This document shows positions 54,978 to 64,000 of a stretch of 64,000 bases of DNA, piece by piece; the first letter of the stretch is position 1, and each line of letters opens with the position of its first letter. The notes under the pieces were generated by a model. It saw only the letters and a list, made by a program, of their open reading frames with translations, was not told where the DNA came from and searched no databases. This stretch comes from Halisarca cf. caerulea (taxonomy: Eukaryota > Porifera > Demospongiae > Chondrillida > Halisarcidae), in NCBI GenBank assembly GCA_963170055.1, contig CAUJGJ010000397.1:157501-221500 (forward strand), read 5' to 3'. The translations under genes and the position numbers were made by a program.

Positions 54978-55626
54978 TGTAATAAAAGGAAAGTTACTCT
55001 AACTATCGATAAAGTCTTTGAATTATACAACTGACTTATGATGCCATGATTCAAATCCAGAGAAATATTCTGCATTCACTACAGCATCCATGCAGTTTAG
55101 GGGCCATACTAATTTTGAGCTAAAATCTACTTATTTTAGTGATTTTATTTACTTGCTCTGGTGAGCCATGTAACTAGCTAAAATTAAATGCTAACATTTG
55201 AAGTAAGTCGGGAATGCTAATTCTCACTGCCATACACTTGTTACTAGCTAATGCAACTGCTTAACCTTTTAACGCCCGCGTTTTTCTGTCATCGTTAGTC
55301 CCTTAACGCCCGTAAGCCACTATAGTGGCGCGAACTTTTTGCATAGTTTTTAGAGCCAATTTGAGCAGGTTTGCGATCGAATTCTTGCAGTAGAAGTACC
55401 TAGTGTCTTTGCTTTTCTTTATTAACCGTTGTTTTGTCGAATTTTCCTGAATGGTAGTGCTTTAAGGGTGTTTGAACCCATTATATACCACTATCGTGTA
55501 TGCATACGTACTTGTACCTATGCAGGTACAACTCTTGTTCGTCGTCATTCTGAATATTCGTCCGTTTAATCGATCCCTACCTATATTTCATGCTAGTTTT
55601 CGCTCAAGTTCACTTGCACATGCAAA

Positions 55627-56803
55627 ATGCCCAAAAAGCTAACAGTAAATGAAGCTACACAACAAATAAGTGGGAGTGAATCTGATGGAGAGTGGTTGGA
55701 GTCTGATGATGACTTGGTTGGCAGTGACAATGAAGGTGAGATGGACAGCTTTTCTTGGCCAAGAGAGGATCCCCTCGAGATAGCACAGCTGGAAACAATG
55801 GAAGACACCGTAATTGTGGATGGAAGGATGTCAGAGCCAGATACTGAGGCTGCAGAGACAGTACAGGATGAAAGTCATTTGGAATACACCTTCCCATCTT
55901 CGTCACAGGATGATGGCCAGTATACACCAACTCCGGTACTACAGGCAGATGAGCCATCATTCATGGCCAATCAAGCGTTTCGTGGACAACCTGGACCTCA
56001 GGTTTCACTGGATTCCACATCTTCACCATGTGAGTTCTTTGAGCTTATATGGGGAGAAGATTCCTTTGATTACCTTGCCGAGCAAACAAATATCTATGCA
56101 CTGCAGAAAGACAAAAAGGGATGGATTGACACAAACGACAGAGAAATGATGTTGTTTGTGGGAATTCTGCTGGCCACCGGTATACACAAATTGCCCTCAA
56201 TAAGAGATTATTGGAGTCAGCATGCCTTTTTGGGAGTGCCAGGGATATCTAGAGGAATGCCACGCAATAGGTTTCTTGACATATTGAGTAGCCTACATTT
56301 GAATGATAACCAACAAATGCCATCAAGAGAATCCCCACAGTTCGACAAGTTATTCAAGGTTCGACCATTGCTTGACAAAATCAAGGCAAACAGTCAAGCA
56401 CACTACTACCCACACCAGCCATTATCGTCGATGAAGCAATGATATTGTTTAATGTCGCAGCACATTTAAACAATACATGCCCATGAAACCAACTAAGCGT
56501 GGCTACAAAGCTTGGTGTTTGTGTGATTCTGTAAATGGATATATGTATAATATAGACATTTACACAGGAAAAGGTATCCCAAAGTACTGGTAGTGACAAC
56601 CCTGAGGATGGGCTAGCCACTAGAGTGGTGAAATCCGCGGTCGAGCCTCTATATGGTAAAGGGCACCATGTTTACATGGATAATTTTTTCTCATCTGTTG
56701 CATTAGCAGACTACTTGAAAAGTAAAGATACCTACACAATTGGCACGGGAAGGGTATCATACAAAGGGTGGCCATTATAGCTGAAGGATATGAAGGCTCT
56801 AAA
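55627..56803 (+). pseudogene. piggyBac transposase, frameshifted and truncated
   Basis: The ATG at 55627 starts an acidic N-terminus (ESDDDLVGSDNEGEMD). The DDE_Tnp_1_7 core begins with FFELIWGEDSFDYLAEQTN and goes on with MFVGILLATGIHKLP-like motifs and FKVRPLLDKI. After 56442 the frame is lost (1-nt indel near 56430), but KAWCLCDSVNGYMYN, DNFFSSVALADYL and GRVSYKGWP are readable in other frames. The C-terminal part, with its Cys-rich finger, is replaced by the Helentron insertion at 56804. Confidence 0.85.
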
Positions 56804-57995
56804 AACAAGTGATTTGAGTTTAAAAAACTCGTGGGCCGCCTACGGCCCTGGAAATTCTAATCACTTGGAAATCTTTCTAACGGACTCGAAAGATCACTGT
56901 AAGAAATGCATGGTTTTGAGTAGTGGTGTAGTAAAATGTGTGTATGTGTGTGTCAAGTTTTAGCATTCAATAATCCAAACAATATATTGGGATCATGATC
57001 TAGTCAGTTTTTTTAATTATAAATGACAGTGACAATTTCAATAAAAGTTACTACACATGCCATTCTGCACTACTATAATAATAGTAGTCCAAGGATGCAC
57101 CACGAGGAGGTAGGCATGCTTTGCATCCCAGAGGATTGGATTTGTTTTAACTAGGGTCTGCAAGAGACCGTAAAACTCCTCCAATCCAAAATAAAAATGG
57201 TGCAATAAAAGGCTATATATATAATGGTACAGGTGTACCGTTTTGTGATCCACCAGAATCACTTAAATGTGTAGCTATAGAATAAAGAACAGAATATACA
57301 ATGTGATCTTTCAGCAGATCAATATAGTCAGCATGTTATAGTAATATTTTTTCCATGCTAAGGTGCACAAGGTATCCAAAATTGGCCACAAGTAGTCAAT
57401 AGTATGATCACTGTGATCTATGCAAGTCTCCATTGAGCTGTGCAATGTACATAGCCCAATATGTGAGATTATACTAATGTACTGTTTACCATCAAAGGTA
57501 CTGGAAGTTGTGTACCAAAGGAAGGTACTATGGGAAAAGGTACTGCATACCGATGAAGGTAGCAAATACCAGAAGAAACGTATACTGCGTACCAATATAT
57601 GCAGGTACAGGATGTAAAGGGTAATATACTGTGCCATAATTCTCAACCTCTTATAGTTGTACTCAATTTGCAGAATGGTGTAAACTGAAGGTTGAGGTGG
57701 CACTGACTATCTGTATATGGGGTTTGATGTGTAATGATTAGCCATTTGCCTTTGTTCTATGGATGTATAGACATAAGTAATATATACTCCCCAATGACAT
57801 ATTTTCTTGACTTATAGGCTATAGGATTGCTTATTAAATGCAAATGGCTCATTACAAGTGTTTGCTCAAACATGGACTGTAAATTTCAACCACCTTGTCT
57901 ATAGGGGCAATAATTACTCTAAATACATTTGCAAGATGCCCCGAATAACTGGACTCTGAGCAGGGGCATTGCAAAAGCTGTACAGACTTGGAGTC

Positions 57996-59152
57996 CGCAT
58001 GTGGAACATGTCCATAAACTTAGAATCTCAGTGGAGGTGCGTATTAGAAAGAATTTCACGACTTTAGGTGGCTTCGGGACGCAATGTCATGTGACCAGCC
58101 CGTGACATAGGAAAAATGTTACTGTGCACGTAAAGATTCCAAGACAGCCTTACACGATGTTAAAACAGCAAGATCGACAAATTGTTCCAATCAAATGGCC
58201 TTCGGCTACAGTAAATCCTAGTCTCGCGTTTCCAGCCCCTTTCCGTTGACAACATCATTAAAATTCTACAAAATCTCTTAACAACATTAGGAGAAAGAGG
58301 CTGGCTATGCGAAACTAAGTGAATCTTAAGCCTTCGATCAATTTTGAACATGTCAGTACCTTTCTGGTCTGGCTTACCTAGCTTGAGTTTCTTCGATCTT
58401 TTCTCCTTCCGAAAAAACATCTTCGAAAGCGATTCGGTTCGTGTACAAGTGCGACCAAAGCAGAATTTAAAGTGCTATCCGACGGCGAAAGGTTATGTAT
58501 CAAAGATCAAAGATACAAAAACAGAAGAGACTTCGTCTGTATTCCACTTCACTTTTAGGTGACGTCACTTTTAATATCATGCGACGGTCATGTGACAAAA
58601 TGGCTACCAGCTAGTTCAAGGCTAAACAAAACTTTAATGGCTGGGCGGCAGTGGGAAAAAGCCCATTGGCTTACTTTTTTGCACTTATTGGCTATATTAT
58701 AGGATAATAAATAACTTCCATGTTGGAGATTTTGATTCATTGCCCGATTCAGATGTTACAGGCAAAAAGGTGAGCTACAATGGTTTCAATTTGTGGTTTT
58801 CACCCTTTTTCTCTAAAACTCTTAAAGATATTTAAATCACCAACATGGAAGTTTTAGATACTTAGGTAAGGAACCTATATGCCATCATTTGTGTCCTCAG
58901 CTTTGAAGCTGCACTGCCGCCCAGCCGTTTTTAATGTTTTTATATGTTCGGGGAGAATGCGCATACTTTCCTTAGAACAACGAAAATCCTTTCAAGTTTG
59001 ACATCGAACGAAAGGTAATGCAGCCATCTACACAATGGTACTAGTTTTTAGAAGATAGCGCATATTTGTAGTAAGAAATGAAACTAGAAAGTGAAGATAA
59101 ATTTTCTGATCACTGAAGCCAAACAAGTGTCAGTGGACATGTTCCACATGCG
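57996..59152. mobile_element. CGCA-type MITE, 1157 bp
   Basis: Perfect 18-bp ends CGCATGTGGAACATGTCC flanked by TC. The uninterrupted site is visible in the other Helentron copy (about 27476), which shows that exactly 2 bp were duplicated. Its interior differs largely from the other two MITEs; it has a GTGACGTCAC site (58560) and a nested smaller MITE. Confidence 0.95.
58639..58926. mobile_element. 288-bp MITE nested in the CGCA MITE
   Basis: Perfect 15-bp inverted ends GGCTGGGCGGCAGTG. No clear target duplication. Internally the partial inverted repeats AACTTCCATGTTGG and CCAACATGGAAGTT add a hairpin. Noncoding. Confidence 0.75.
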
Positions 59153-60000
59153 TCTGCATGGAAATGTAGTCTAATTGCATAAAAATTCAGTTTTGGTTTC
59201 TATCTAATTCATTGAAGTTAGACTATCACATTCAACAATATTACATTGTTGACCAAGAAGCTGCTTCACAAAACATGAAAGCTAAAGAATGCCATCAAGA
59301 GGTTTTCATTCATGGATGGCTTTGTGCATAACAGCAACATGCTGTTACTTTAGTAGCATAAGATTAGTGGTTTCCTAATATTTAATAGTTTGCATTTCTT
59401 TTTAGACCAAGTGCATTTAAATGCTAATCTTATGCTTTTGATTCAGTTCAACAATTATTAATGTTGTTGTCAATAGTGCTTCGCTGACAAGAAAGCAGTC
59501 ATTACCATCACAGATTATTTTATTTTTGAATGGATGGTGTCGTGTGTAGCAGCGATATGCGCTCCTACATTCAAAGTAGCATAAAACTTATGCATAACCT
59601 TTTCACACCGGGTGATATATGATGACAATTTTGTCATCGTGGGGAGAACCTATGTATGTATCTAAGAATCTAAGAATTATTCTAGTTTGGCCTATGGTTG
59701 ATTTGAATATTAATATTTACTATATATCCAAGTTATTATTTGGGCATGTTAGTTATCACGCATATATACTTCAACAGCAAGTTTAACATTTCTAACTACA
59801 AAAAGATTTTATTGATTGCCTTCATAAATGAAATAATATAGGGGGCATGCACGTTCTGGCCCCTATATGATTTCAGTTATGAAGCGTCATATTAGGAACA
59901 AATCAAATTTTGAAATCCCTTGGAAACATGAGAAGAAAGTTGTAAATAATTACAAAATATAATTACATGTGCATAAACACAGTCCTCAATACAATAATTA

Positions 60001-60712
60001 TTACATTTCACACCCCCAGTGAGACCTAAATGATACAAAGGGTTTCAAATAGAAGTGAGATGTGGACATAGTTGGCAATAATGCTGTGAAATGAGAAGAG
60101 TCGAAGAACCCTCTGATGGCGGGGTATTCTTCAACCAAAGGCAAGTACTTGATGTGATTGTTCATTCTCCTGTCTTTCTGTTGAAACAATCGTTCAATCT
60201 CCACAGATGAACTGTTTACATCCACTCTGCCAAGTTCTCCTACACTTCTGTGTCGCATATAGCCATACATGTATATTGGCCTCTTTAACATAAGACACAA
60301 GGCATGTAAGTGGAAATGATTTCCCCAGCATTGATCTTGAGCTGCTTCTTGCAAAAGTTTGATCCATTCCCTTTCTGTAATTGCTGTAATATTTTCTTCA
60401 TTTCAATCCACATTACGTAATAATAGTTGTGTACTAGGCTTCATCACCTCAAACATATGCTCCTCATTTTCTAATAAGCTGTACACAGTGATTGCTCTCA
60501 GATTTCCTGCATATTCTTCTGTACCATGCAGTACAATGGAGATGGTATTATACATACAGTTCCCATCACCCGTGGTCCTCACTGGAACATATTGTGATGT
60601 AAACGAGGGCAAAAGTTTCTCTTGTACAGACATGTCCACCACATGAGTTTCCACATTAAAAATGTCATTTTCCTGTTTGTTGACCTCATTTAGTAAAGTT
60701 CCCATAGTAATT
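60001..60712 (-). pseudogene. OTU domain of the second Helentron copy
   Basis: The catalytic block RTTGDGNCMYN and the His block SSHFTALLP are kept, but an in-frame TGA at about 60401 (VD-stop-NEEN; the other copy reads Arg, CGA) interrupts it. CGA to TGA is the change expected of deamination at CpG. Everything upstream of the OTU linker is missing. Confidence 0.85.
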
Positions 60713-60713
60713 T

Positions 60714-61025
60714 TGATAGACTGGATGGGAGTACAGGCTGCAAATCTTCAGAGCTATCTTCCAATTGCAACCTGTCCTCTCTGTCTGTGTTTACTACAGG
60801 GCCCTGACTAACTATGCTGTCCAATTCAAGCATGTCAGGTGTGGTGTCATCAACAGATGTATCCAGCTTGTCAAGTGGACTTAGAACGGAACCACGCAGA
60901 GGATCGTCAACAGCTCCATCATCATCAGCACCCACCAGCTCGTCCTCAGACAGATCCCAGTCACTCACATCACTGTCAGCTTCTACACTACGGACCACAC
61001 TTGACAGAATCACACTAGCATCCAT
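60714..61025 (-). pseudogene. Acidic N-terminus of a second piggyBac-like transposase
   Basis: A minus-strand ORF from a true ATG (MDASVILSS) near the right TIR. It has DWDLSEDELVGADDDGAVDD, which matches the acidic N-terminus of the left ORF (ESDDDLVGSDNEGEMD) in spacing. It runs into the truncated Helentron at 60713. No catalytic domain is left. 61026-61454 holds only the TIR region. Confidence 0.5.
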
Positions 61026-61479
61026 TACTCTTTTTATTTTTATTGCAACAACTGTAGAATTCTTTCAAATGAAATGACAGGATTGTAAAATAATAATTTT
61101 GTCTATGGAATGTGTTGTAATAATGTATCTCCACTTCGCAGGGTCAGGAATCTGTGACAGAGGGGAACATAACATAAAATGGTGCTGTAGGAGTCAACGT
61201 ACACGGAAAACAATCGTGACGCTACACGTACGGCAGAGGTACGCACTTGAGAGGAAAAATCAGCAGATATCAAGCTGCATTTCACTCACCTTTGCTTTCA
61301 AGTTGACGTTCGGGAAGATTTAGCTCTCCAATCCAAAATTCGAACAGTTTCTTGCTTCCAAATCGGCTCAATTTTACAATTTTATAGACGTGCAATAAAT
61401 TGTACTTCCGGCAATAACGCACACGCGAAAAATCGAAATGCAGGCGATAAAAGGTTAATACTATCTATTTTATAAGGCA

Positions 61480-62146
61480 TTGTAAGTACAATTTTAAATC
61501 TCTGTAGTTTTGTTCAACAGATCAATCTTTTTCTCATATACAGCGTAGCCAACTTCAAAAGGAACGGCGCTGTAGGAGGCGCGAGAGGAGGATGCTGTCA
61601 CCAACGAGGCCTCTTCCTCCTCCACCTCTTCCTCCTCCGCCTCCTCAGCACCAGGGTCAATGTGTAACCCATAGTAAGTTAGCACAATATATGTACATAA
61701 AGTCTACATGTTTAAATATACATATATTATATACTTTTATGTTTTATATATTCCCACACCCTTTCTTTACAGATATACGAGCAATAAACTATTAACGTAT
61801 TAAAACTTATACTTATATATAACACATGCATATACACATTTCTGTATCTTTATTATAAACACTTACTATATATATGATTAGTAGCAATTATTGGTATTAT
61901 ATACTATCATAATTGATTTTCGTTATATCATAGTAATAATTTTATTTAATATTAATAATGAATACAATTAATTCAATATTTAACAATAATTAATATTTAC
62001 AATTATTAAAATAAAACGTTTTCAATAAAAGTTCCACAAAAGGGCACATACATACACACACACAGTCAAACCTCCACTACACCACTGGTTCTACCACACC
62101 ATGCTGCTATAACCAATATGGTGTATCAAGTGATTGTACACAGGTG

Positions 62147-62183
<37 letters not shown>

Positions 62184-62193
62184 GTTACACATG

Positions 62194-62245
<52 letters not shown>

Positions 62246-62271
62246 GACACACATACACACACACACACATA
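61480..62271. other. Hel-C related segment: exon-like modules, AT-rich DNA, (CA)n
   Basis: Plus-strand exon-like segment 61546-61669 lies between CATATACAG and GTAAGT. AT-rich DNA follows, like 3975-4200, then the CACAAAAGGGCACATACATAC block also seen at 11730, and CA tracts at 62152-62180 and 62200-62242. It joins in one piece what is split by the CGCA transposon at 4225-11102. Confidence 0.45.
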
Positions 62272-62538
62272 TGTAACGCTGTTGCCTACTACTAGCGCAT
62301 ACACCCGAGAGACCTCGAGTCGAACGAGAACACTTCACTCAACAACTCAATAATTCTTGTCCAAACAAAACTCTCTTCCCTCTCGTAGCAATACAATACA
62401 CAATCTATCTCTCTGTCTGATGGTGTGTGAACAATCAGTTCTTTACAGTAAAAGGTGATAAGCACATAACTACTAACAATAAGACTAGTCTAAACAGGGA
62501 CAGTAATAAAGTTCTGTCAAATCTATGTCTCCTCTACA
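62272..62538 (-). repeat. 3' LTR of gypsy-2
   Basis: In plus orientation TGTAACGCTG..CCTCTACA, 267 bp with TG..CA ends. A purine tract (AAAGGGGGGAG) lies immediately inside. Inserted in or beside a CA tract. The other LTR is outside the window. Confidence 0.8.
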
Positions 62539-64000
62539 TTACTCCCCCCTTTGGGAAGGCTCGTCCCGAGACTGCGTGACTTTACTGGTACTTCTCAGGG
62601 AGTAACGCTGGGATGTCCTGGCATCATTTCCCAAGCTATCCTCGAAAGATGTAAGCCATCTTGGAACTTTTCCAGTAGATGATCGCTGTGGACCATACCA
62701 ATAACTCCCGATGGGCAATGGAGGAGATGGCTTGATTCGCGACATGTGAATACGCAGTATATCATCCTGCTGGAAATACATGTTGCTGACAACGGCATCG
62801 GGCCCCTCAAGTGAAACTACACGATACGGTCCAAACCATGGGCAGGACAACTTCCGATACCGTCCAGTCTCTTGGTGTGGAAATTTCACAAAAACCTGGT
62901 CTCCAACTTGAATAGTAACAGGGGTGGACTTGCGGTCATAGTATTTCTTGTAGCGATCCTGCGATCTCTTAATAGACTCCAACGCAAGTTTCCTACTGTC
63001 TGACAAAACTGAAATGAGCTCTGCCCTGAAGTCATCGACAGAAAGTGACTGAGTTCCATGTGGTGGCAGAAATGCAGCTTCACTCGGTGTGCGACAATCC
63101 ATACCGAAAAGGAGGAAAGATGGTTTCTCTCCGGTTGATTCATGGGGAGTGTTCCTGTAAGCCCATAGGACTCCATACAGATACTTGTCCCACTGGACAC
63201 CGAACTTGGCTGCATGCTTACGCAACATGGTCTTGAGAGTTCTGTTAAACCGTTCGACCATCCCGTCACATTGTGGATGGTATGCCGTTGTGTTCAACTT
63301 CTTGATCCCCACCATCTCGCAGACATCCTTCATCAAATAGGAGAGTAAGTTTGCTCCACGATCGGACAATAGAGCTTCAGGAACACCAAAAAGAGGTATT
63401 ACTTGCTCAACCAGAAGCTTTACAATCCGCTCTGCTTTCTGATCAGGTACTGGAAACACAAGGGGAAACTTGCTCAAGAAGTCTTGGAACACTAACACAT
63501 ACTGGTTCCCTCTTGAGGTCTTTGGCAACTCCATCAGATCTACCCCAACAATCTGGAAAGCACGTTCCACTGGGATCGGCTGGAGGGGTGGATGAAGGCT
63601 GCTGTTCTGACTAGTGGCCGCTGTACACTGAAGACAGTTCTTGCAGAACTCCAATACATCGGAATACATTCCTTGCCACCACCATCGCTTTGAAAGTGTG
63701 TTGTACAGGCGACTGCCTGAGAAGTGTCCCCCCATTTTGCCTCCATGACATTCTTCCATGATCTGGCTCTTCAGATGCGTGGGCACAACTAGACGTCTCC
63801 TTGTTGGTTCCTTCCGATCAACAAAGTACAGGGTATCATTGATAAGAGCAAAAAGGGGTGCTTGAAGTGCAACCTTCCTTGCAATGGATTCATCTGCAGG
63901 TAGCTGTCCATCCTTAAGAAAGGTGACAATATTGAGTAGAGCTGGATCCTTCCTCTGCTGGTTCCCAAAACTCTCAGCTACCTCCAGAGTATCATGATGC
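62539..64000 (-). CDS. gypsy-2 Pol, integrase part (partial)
   Basis: The frame is open from the window edge (HHDTLEVAESF..., with LFALINDTLYFVDRKE) to a TAA that abuts the LTR. The HHCC zinc part is seen as HLKSQIMEECHGG..H and CKNCLQC. The catalytic core has VGVDLMELP, LLSDRGANLL and YHPQCDGMVERFNRTL, so D, D and E are all present. The GPY/F module (CPWFGPYRVVSLEGPDAVV) and a basic tail follow, typical of chromovirus-like and Mag-like gypsy integrases. There are no stops or shifts, so this copy may be young; upstream RT and Gag lie beyond the window. Confidence 0.9.
   Translation of the reverse strand, partial: HHDTLEVAESFGNQQRKDPALLNIVTFLKDGQLPADESIARKVALQAPLFALINDTLYFVDRKEPTRRRLVVPTHLKSQIMEECHGGKMGGHFSGSRLYNTLSKRWWWQGMYSDVLEFCKNCLQCTAATSQNSSLHPPLQPIPVERAFQIVGVDLMELPKTSRGNQYVLVFQDFLSKFPLVFPVPDQKAERIVKLLVEQVIPLFGVPEALLSDRGANLLSYLMKDVCEMVGIKKLNTTAYHPQCDGMVERFNRTLKTMLRKHAAKFGVQWDKYLYGVLWAYRNTPHESTGEKPSFLLFGMDCRTPSEAAFLPPHGTQSLSVDDFRAELISVLSDSRKLALESIKRSQDRYKKYYDRKSTPVTIQVGDQVFVKFPHQETGRYRKLSCPWFGPYRVVSLEGPDAVVSNMYFQQDDILRIHMSRIKPSPPLPIGSYWYGPQRSSTGKVPRWLTSFEDSLGNDARTSQRYSLRSTSKVTQSRDEPSQRGE

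Larger units (their letters stand above)
56804..60712 (-). mobile_element. 5'-truncated inverted copy of the Helentron
   Basis: In minus direction it runs from NEVNKQENDIF (near 60700) through the OTU domain, the 3' tail and a short CA tract (56938-56956) to the terminal hairpin (56804-56868). It is closely alike to 25910-28692. It contains a CGCA MITE at 57996-59152 which the first copy lacks. Confidence 0.9.
55265..61454. mobile_element. piggyBac-bounded block
   Basis: TTAA at 55261-55264 and 61455-61458. The ends CCTTTTAACGCCCGC and (reverse complement) CCTTTTATCGCCTGC are inverted repeats. It contains a broken piggyBac transposase at the left, a large inverted Helentron fragment, and a second acidic N-terminal ORF at the right in reverse orientation. 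It may be two diverged piggyBac 5' halves facing each other. Confidence 0.75.

Noticed and set aside
58639..58926. 8-9 bp TSD around the GGCTGGGCGGCAGTG MITE
   Set aside because: TTTAAT occurs near both ends but not at the same distance from the TIR, so no duplication can be claimed.
1..64000. CRISPR arrays, tRNA, rRNA, bacterial operons
   Set aside because: None seen by eye. The repeats are dinucleotide tracts or transposon ends, and the genes are spliced and of metazoan transposon type.

Overview
This is a transposon graveyard from an animal nuclear genome. Evidence: spliced genes with GT-AG introns of about 70-140 bp, an enormous load of (CA)n/(TA)n microsatellites, and metazoan-type mobile elements (Helentron with an OTU domain, PAT-like DIRS, Ty3/gypsy, RLE-type LINE, pogo/Tigger, piggyBac, Harbinger). 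No rRNA, tRNA, operon or clear host housekeeping gene was found. An aquatic invertebrate (sponge or cnidarian-like) is my guess from element types and short introns; the window does not prove it.

Layout. 1-3296: 5' part of a Helentron-like element (Hel-C) and (CA/TG)n-rich tandem repeats. 3297-16968: a Hel-C type element (minus orientation) apparently split by two autonomous DNA transposons. The first (4225-11102, 6.9 kb) has 18-bp CGCA... inverted repeats, a 2-bp TG duplication, a ~1311-aa transposase-like protein I cannot assign to a family and a spliced CCCH zinc-finger protein. The second (13069-16876) has 27-bp inverted repeats and a spliced DUF7869-like transposase with a MYT1-type zinc finger. 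17957-28692: a large decayed Helentron: two 2A-like peptides, a coiled-coil repeat region, DUF6570-like, HUH Rep, PIF1 helicase and OTU protease, with a terminal hairpin; it is itself broken by a small Helentron-derived element and by a 1.18-kb relative of the CGCA transposon. 28693-35030: repeats, a 567-bp palindrome, micro-exon-like modules and a second Helitron fragment. 35131-40818: a PAT-like DIRS retrotransposon inserted without target duplication into a Hel-B element. 41066-46740: RLE LINE remnant, CGCA MITE, TA-MITE, Harbinger fragment, Hel-C fragment. 46740-53038: pogo element carrying a gypsy element. 53039-55260: small foldback elements and MITEs. 55265-61454: piggyBac-bounded block holding a truncated second Helentron copy. 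62272-64000: 3' end of another gypsy element, running off the window.

How it fits together. Three groups of short elements (Hel-A, Hel-B, Hel-C) share terminal hairpins with the autonomous Helentron, so it or a close relative is the likely source of their mobilisation. Three 1.2-kb elements share TIR design and 2-bp TSD with the 6.9-kb CGCA transposon, which is the candidate autonomous partner. Two Helentron copies in opposite orientation provide an empty site for one MITE; intact Hel-B copies provide an empty site for the DIRS element; the Helentron reading frame provides sites for two more insertions. The best candidates for something undescribed are the CGCA transposon family, the tandem 2A-like leader of a Helentron, and the double-hairpin, microsatellite-bearing Helentron-derived elements.
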